Assembly (NCBI GenBank): GCA_025965775.1 | Contig: JAOPWG010000013.1 | Location: forward strand, 1 to 8,094 | Direction of reading: 5' to 3' | Source: Modestobacter sp. | GTDB lineage: Bacteria > Actinomycetota > Actinomycetes > Mycobacteriales > Geodermatophilaceae | DNA: 8,094 nt | Shown here: piece after piece, positions 5,382 through 8,094 of the stretch | Position numbering within the stretch: the first letter of the stretch is position 1 | How the letters are laid out: the number at the start of each line of letters is the position of its first letter | Position numbers and translations under genes: made by a program | Notes under the pieces: generated by a model | The model's input: the letters and a program-made list of their open reading frames with translations, nothing else | What the model was told of the DNA's origin: nothing | Database searches by the model: none

Positions 5382-6632
5382 GTGCAGACCGCCCCCTCGA
5401 CCGAGTCGCCGGCCATCTCCGCACCGGGCGCCGAGGGGGCGCCGCTGTCGCCCCGCCGGGTCGTGCTGGCCATCGGGGCCCTGGCGATCGGTGGCTTCGC
5501 CGTGGGGACGACGGAGTTCGTCACCATGGGGCTGCTGCCCGAGATCTCCCGCGGCGTGGACGTCGACATCCCCACCGGCGGTCACGTCATCTCCGCCTAC
5601 GCCGTCGGCGTCGTCCTGGGCGCCCCGGTCATCGCCGCGCTCGGCGCCCGGCTGCCCCGCCGCCTGCTGGCCGTGGGCCTGATGACGGCGTTCCTGGTGG
5701 GCAACGCGCTCACCGCCCTGGCCCCCGGGTACCGCACGCTGCTGGTGGCCCGGGTGGTCGCCGGGCTGCCGCACGGCGCCTACTTCGGTGCCGCCTCGCT
5801 GATCGCGGCCTCGCTGGTCGCCCCGCACGTCCGGGGACGGGCGGTGAGCTCGGTGATGCTCGGTCTGGCCATCGCCAACGTGGTGGGCGTGCCCGCGGCC
5901 ACCTGGCTCGGGCAGCACCTGGGCTGGCGCTCGGCCTACTGGGCGGTCGTGGCGATCGCCGCGCTCACCGTGGTGTCCGTGCTGGCCGTCGTGCCGAGCG
6001 CGCCGGGACGGGCCGAGGCGACGCTGCGCAACGAGCTGGGGGCGCTGCGCCGTCCCCAGGTGCTGCTGACGCTGCTGTTCGGTGTCGTCGGCTTCGGCGG
6101 CATGTTCGCCTTCTACAGCTACGTCGCCCCGCTGGTCACCGACGTCACCGGGATGCCGGCCGGGTTCGTGCCGATCGTGCTGCTGGCCTTCGGTGCCGGC
6201 ATGGTGGCCGGGACGGCGCTGGGCGGCCGGCTCGCCGACCGGGCGCTGCTGCCCTCGCTGTTCAGCGCCGTCGTGGTGATGGGGCTGGTCCTGCTCGGCA
6301 TGGTGCTGGCTGCCCGTCACCCGGTCTCGCTGGTGGCCGGCGGCTTCGTCGTCGCGGCGGCCAGCTCGGTGCTGGCGGTCTGCCTGCAGCTGCGGCTGAT
6401 GGAGACCGCCGGCGAGGCGCAGATGCTCGGCGCCGCGCTCAACCACTCCGCGCTCAACACCGCCAATGCCCTCGGGGCCTGGCTCGGTGGCCTGGTCATC
6501 GCCGCGGGGGCCGGCTACACCGCGCCCAGCGTCGTGGGTGCCGGGCTGGCGGTGCTGGGCCTCGTCGTCCTGACCGTCTCGGCGGTGCTGCAGCTCCGGG
6601 ACACCCGCCGGACGGCCGCGTTCGCCGAGTGA
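5382..6632 (+). CDS. MFS transporter, DHA1 family (AraJ/YdhP-like exporter)
   Basis: A 416-residue inner-membrane transporter of normal family length. After a ~25-residue cytoplasmic tail, the first membrane segment leads into GTTEFVTMGLLPEI (42-55), a signature of the AraJ/SotB/YdhP/NepI subgroup. GARLPRRLLAVGL (88-100) stands at the motif A position. GLPHGAYFGAAS, and HSALNTANALGAWLGG near the C-terminus, are also typical of this subgroup. About twelve hydrophobic segments are visible. Known relatives export sugars, purine nucleosides, chloramphenicol or related compounds, so the substrate here is undetermined. The start at GTG 5382 is supported by the leaderless TAGGCT box. The gene is divergent from the lipoprotein gene and is followed by a long structured gap, so it is probably monocistronic. 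It is not a close copy of the Bcr/CflA exporter at 476-1759. Confidence 0.93.
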   Translation: MQTAPSTESPAISAPGAEGAPLSPRRVVLAIGALAIGGFAVGTTEFVTMGLLPEISRGVDVDIPTGGHVISAYAVGVVLGAPVIAALGARLPRRLLAVGLMTAFLVGNALTALAPGYRTLLVARVVAGLPHGAYFGAASLIAASLVAPHVRGRAVSSVMLGLAIANVVGVPAATWLGQHLGWRSAYWAVVAIAALTVVSVLAVVPSAPGRAEATLRNELGALRRPQVLLTLLFGVVGFGGMFAFYSYVAPLVTDVTGMPAGFVPIVLLAFGAGMVAGTALGGRLADRALLPSLFSAVVVMGLVLLGMVLAARHPVSLVAGGFVVAAASSVLAVCLQLRLMETAGEAQMLGAALNHSALNTANALGAWLGGLVIAAGAGYTAPSVVGAGLAVLGLVVLTVSAVLQLRDTRRTAAFAE

Positions 6633-6710
6633 CACATGGGCGGGGAGGACGTGCACCGCCGTCCACGCCGAGGTGTCGCTCGACGCGCAGGAGCCGGTCA
6701 GCGCGGTGTC

Positions 6711-6731
6711 TGCAACGCCGTGCAACGTTGC
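6711..6731. promoter_or_regulatory. TGCAACG direct repeat with 10-bp palindrome, candidate operator
   Basis: TGCAACG occurs at 6711-6717 and 6721-6727, offset by 10 bp. The second copy forms part of the perfect palindrome GCAACGTTGC (6722-6731). One helical turn between copies and dyad symmetry are typical of a repressor or activator site. It lies 200-220 bp before the small-subunit start, so it could also serve as an upstream activator site. No bound protein can be named. Confidence 0.35.
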
Positions 6732-6739
6732 GCGGCTCG

Positions 6740-6813
6740 CAGCCTGCGGGCTGGGTACGGAGCTCGCTCCGCATCTGCGGACAACATCCGCCTCGTACTC
6801 CGCTGAAGCGGAG
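6740..6813 (+). other. Cluster of short, partly exclusive hairpins
   Basis: CAGCC/GGCTG (6740-6744 with 6749-6753) forms one stem. CGGAG/CTCCG (6758-6762 with 6767-6771) forms a second. The pentamers TCCGC at 6768-6772, GCGGA at 6777-6781, TCCGC at 6787-6791, TCCGC at 6799-6803 and GCGGA at 6808-6812 can pair with their neighbours in alternative ways. The best stem is CTCCGC-TGAA-GCGGAG (6798-6813). No T-run follows any stem. A factor-dependent MFS terminator, an RNA switch before the hydroxylase operon, or a palindromic repeat element are all possible. Confidence 0.4.
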
Positions 6814-6867
6814 CCGGCGACCGGGCACGCGCAGGTAAGCGTGGCCTAATCCCTGTGCCCCTTGTCA

Positions 6868-6900
6868 CACTGCGTGCAGATCTGCGGGGTGACCGCAGTG
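6868..6900. promoter_or_regulatory. Nested inverted repeats before the small-subunit gene
   Basis: CACTGCG (6868-6874) is the exact reverse complement of CGCAGTG (6894-6900). Between them lies the perfect palindrome GCAGATCTGC (6876-6885). A competing stem, CTGCGG/CCGCAG (6882-6887 with 6893-6898), has a GGTGA loop. The block ends 20 bp before the ribosome site at 6921, so it could be an operator or a leader RNA fold controlling the hydroxylase operon. Confidence 0.38.
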
Positions 6901-6920
6901 CGCAGCCGAAGCAACGGAGC

Positions 6921-6926
6921 GGAGGA
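6921..6926 (+). promoter_or_regulatory. Ribosome binding site deciding the GTG start at 6931
   Basis: GGAGGA lies four bases before GTG 6931. The frame is open upstream to TTG 6862, but that extension has no ribosome site and runs through the inverted repeats. This Shine-Dalgarno sequence and the family's usual N-terminus fix the start. Confidence 0.7.
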
Positions 6927-6930
6927 CCTG

Positions 6931-7476
6931 GTGACCCAGATCAATGTGCGGGTCGACGGGATGTCCTACACGGACGACGTCGAACCGCGGACCTTGTTGG
7001 TCCACTACCTGCGAGAAGGCCTGGGGAAGGTCGGCACGGTCGTCGGGTGCGACACCAGCAACTGTGGCGCCTGCACCGTCCACCTCGACGGCGAGGCCGT
7101 GAAGTCCTGCACCGTGCTGGCCGTGCAGGCCGACGGCAGCACGGTCACGACGATCGAGGGGATCGCCGACGGCGGGACCCTGCACCCCATGCAGAAGGCC
7201 TTCCACGAGATGCACGGCCTGCAGTGCGGCTTCTGCACCCCGGGGATGATCATGGCCTCGATCGACCTGGTCGGCGACAACCCCGACCCCAGCGACACCG
7301 AGGTACGTGAGGGCATCGAGGGCAACCTCTGCCGCTGCACGGGCTACCAGAACATCGTGCGGGCGGTGCAGCAGGCGGCCGCCGAGATGCGCGGGGCCGC
7401 TGCCACCGGGAACGGGCACGTCTCCCCGGCTGCCGTCGACACGGCCGCCGCCGACCACGTGGTGGCCCAGGCATGA
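6931..7476 (+). CDS. Molybdenum hydroxylase [2Fe-2S] small subunit (CoxS/XdhC-type ferredoxin subunit)
   Basis: A 181-residue iron-sulfur subunit of the xanthine dehydrogenase/CO dehydrogenase family. It passes electrons from the molybdenum centre of the large subunit to the FAD subunit in the cytoplasm. The N-terminal plant-type ferredoxin domain has all four cluster ligands: C40, C45, C48 (GCDTSNCGAC) and C60. The C-terminal helical domain has the second cluster ligands C99, C102 (CGFC) and C134, C136 (NLCRCTGYQNIV). Both clusters should therefore be functional. Family members have about 155-170 residues; here an extra Ala/Gly-rich tail (~155-181) follows. The gene overlaps the large subunit by ATGA, so the two are translationally coupled. 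The substrate cannot be assigned: CO, purines, aldehydes and aromatic or N-heterocyclic compounds are all used by relatives. Confidence 0.95.
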   Translation: MTQINVRVDGMSYTDDVEPRTLLVHYLREGLGKVGTVVGCDTSNCGACTVHLDGEAVKSCTVLAVQADGSTVTTIEGIADGGTLHPMQKAFHEMHGLQCGFCTPGMIMASIDLVGDNPDPSDTEVREGIEGNLCRCTGYQNIVRAVQQAAAEMRGAAATGNGHVSPAAVDTAAADHVVAQA

Positions 7477-8094
7477 CCGCCGTCGAGGACCCCACCAGCG
7501 CCGTCGCCCCCCAGCAGCCGGCCAAGGAGGTCGGCCAGGCACGCCGCCGCAAGGAGGACGCCCGCCTGATCACCGGCAAGACCACCTGGACCGACAACAT
7601 GGTGCTGCCGGGCATGCTGCACATGCACGTGCTGCGCAGCCCGGTGGCGCACGCCAAGATCTCCCACCTCGACGTCAGCGCGGCCCAGGACCGGCCCAAC
7701 GTCGTGGCCGTCCTCACCGGCCGGGACCTCGCCGACGAGCAGGGTTCGGTCCCCTGCGCGTGGCCGGTCACGCCGGACATGGTCAACCCCGGCCACCCCT
7801 CGATCGCCGTCGACGAGGTCAACCACGTCGGCGAGGCCGTGGCGATCGTGGTCGCCCGCAGCCGCAGCGCAGCCGCCGACGCGATCGAGGCGATCGACCT
7901 CGACTACGACGTGCTCCCGCCGGTGCTGGGGATGGAGGAGGCGATCCAGGACGGCGCGGCCCTCGTGCACGACACGCTGACCTCCAACACCAGCTACCAC
8001 TTCGTCTTCGACGCCGGCGAGGCCGGCACCGGGGCCGACACCGACCAGGCCTTCGCCGACGCGGAGGTCACGGTCAGCCGCCGGTTCCTCCAGC
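7473..8094 (+). CDS. Molybdopterin-binding large subunit (xanthine dehydrogenase/CoxL family), N-terminal part
   Basis: The gene starts at ATG 7473 inside the ATGA overlap with the small subunit and stays open to the right edge, so 207 residues of an expected ~750-800 are visible. RRRKEDARLITGKTTWTDNM (24-43) and LHMHVLRSPVAHAKI (49-63) are the standard opening of these enzymes. VGEAVAIVVARSRSAAADAI (119-138) and DYDVLPPVL (144-152) complete the a/b hammerhead domain. The molybdenum cofactor domains and the active-site loop that separates form I CO dehydrogenases (AYRCSFR) from form II (AYRGAGR) lie beyond the window. No strong ribosome site precedes the ATG, so translation probably depends on coupling. 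The S-L order without an upstream FAD subunit fits a form II-like S-L-M operon better than the M-S-L order of form I. This is inference only. Confidence 0.93.
   Translation, partial: MTAVEDPTSAVAPQQPAKEVGQARRRKEDARLITGKTTWTDNMVLPGMLHMHVLRSPVAHAKISHLDVSAAQDRPNVVAVLTGRDLADEQGSVPCAWPVTPDMVNPGHPSIAVDEVNHVGEAVAIVVARSRSAAADAIEAIDLDYDVLPPVLGMEEAIQDGAALVHDTLTSNTSYHFVFDAGEAGTGADTDQAFADAEVTVSRRFLQ

Larger units (their letters stand above)
6633..6930. other. 298-bp non-coding gap between the MFS and molybdenum hydroxylase genes
   Basis: No credible gene was found here on either strand. Base composition is less GC-skewed than in the flanking genes. The gap holds, left to right: a weak stem GGCGG/CCGCC (6639-6643 with 6656-6660) just after the MFS stop, a TGCAACG direct repeat with a palindrome (6711-6731), a cluster of short hairpins (6740-6813), a possible -10 box TAATCC (6847-6852) without a convincing -35, and inverted repeats in the presumed leader of the small-subunit gene (6868-6900). 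The MFS 3' end and the promoter of the hydroxylase operon should both lie here. Confidence 0.6.

Noticed and set aside
5272..5424. N-terminal extension of the lipoprotein gene
   Set aside because: It would place 51 Arg-rich residues before a clear signal peptide and lipobox, lacks a ribosome site and overlaps the divergent exporter gene.
5129..6838. A 569-codon plus-strand frame overlapping the second exporter
   Set aside because: It is in another frame from the well-supported transporter and gives Arg/Gly/Ala-rich sequence without domains.
6847..6852. TAATCC as a firm -10 promoter of the hydroxylase operon
   Set aside because: No -35 hexamer lies at the right distance and the last position does not fit TANNNT. 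It is kept only as a possibility within the gap description.
6633..6930. Known riboswitch (for example a molybdenum cofactor motif) before the hydroxylase genes
   Set aside because: Several short stems are present, but I could not match them to the conserved core of any riboswitch class I know.
6931..8094. Naming the pair coxS and coxL of an aerobic CO dehydrogenase
   Set aside because: The active-site loop and accessory genes are outside the window, and the visible N-termini are shared by many xanthine dehydrogenase family enzymes.
1..8094. CRISPR array, tRNA/rRNA genes, insertion sequence ends or phage genes
   Set aside because: No regularly spaced repeats, no cloverleaf-like stretches, no transposase or integrase motifs and no target-site duplications were seen.

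Overview
The window comes from a very high-GC genome (well above 70% by eye, with strong G/C preference at third codon positions). It carries the end of a mycofactocin gene, frequent GTG starts and TANNNT -10 boxes placed directly before start codons. Together these point to an actinobacterium. A Geodermatophilaceae-like soil or rock genus is my best guess, but that is an inference. No tRNA, rRNA, CRISPR array, transposase or phage gene was seen, and the window reads as chromosomal metabolic and transport sequence.

Left part (1-3206, all +): the C-terminal end of a probable mycofactocin glycosyltransferase (mftF) runs in from the left edge. A 122-bp gap with a stop-proximal hairpin follows, then a Bcr/CflA-type MFS drug exporter (476-1759). 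Next is a family III (CaiB/BaiF-like) CoA-transferase (1785-3206) with an unusual domain order and a 33-bp internal tandem duplication. Its GTG start lies 6 bases after a TACGGT box, so it is probably read from a leaderless mRNA.

Middle (3207-5381): an AcoR-like GAF-domain regulator lacks the sigma54 AAA+ module and instead carries a winged-helix domain (3330-4640, +). It converges on a secreted lipoprotein with a fibronectin-III-like domain (4627-5271, -), and the two genes overlap by 14 bp. The 110 bp between the lipoprotein and the next gene is a divergent promoter region.

Right part (5382-8094, all +): a second MFS exporter of the AraJ/YdhP type (5382-6632) also has a leaderless-type start (TAGGCT box). 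A 298-bp non-coding gap follows, rich in short inverted repeats. After it come a molybdenum hydroxylase [2Fe-2S] small subunit (6931-7476) and, overlapping by ATGA, the N-terminal 207 residues of the matching large molybdopterin subunit, cut by the right edge. The S-then-L order fits form II CO-dehydrogenase-like or other xanthine dehydrogenase family enzymes. The residues that would decide lie outside the window.

The genes do not form one obvious system. A loose common theme is redox metabolism of small organic substrates (mycofactocin, CoA-transferase, AcoR-like sensor, molybdenum hydroxylase) with two exporters between them. I found no clear evidence of an undescribed system. The observations most worth checking are the permuted CoA-transferase, the chain of mutually exclusive hairpins at 6758-6813, and the short upstream ORF that ends in ATGA on the regulator start.
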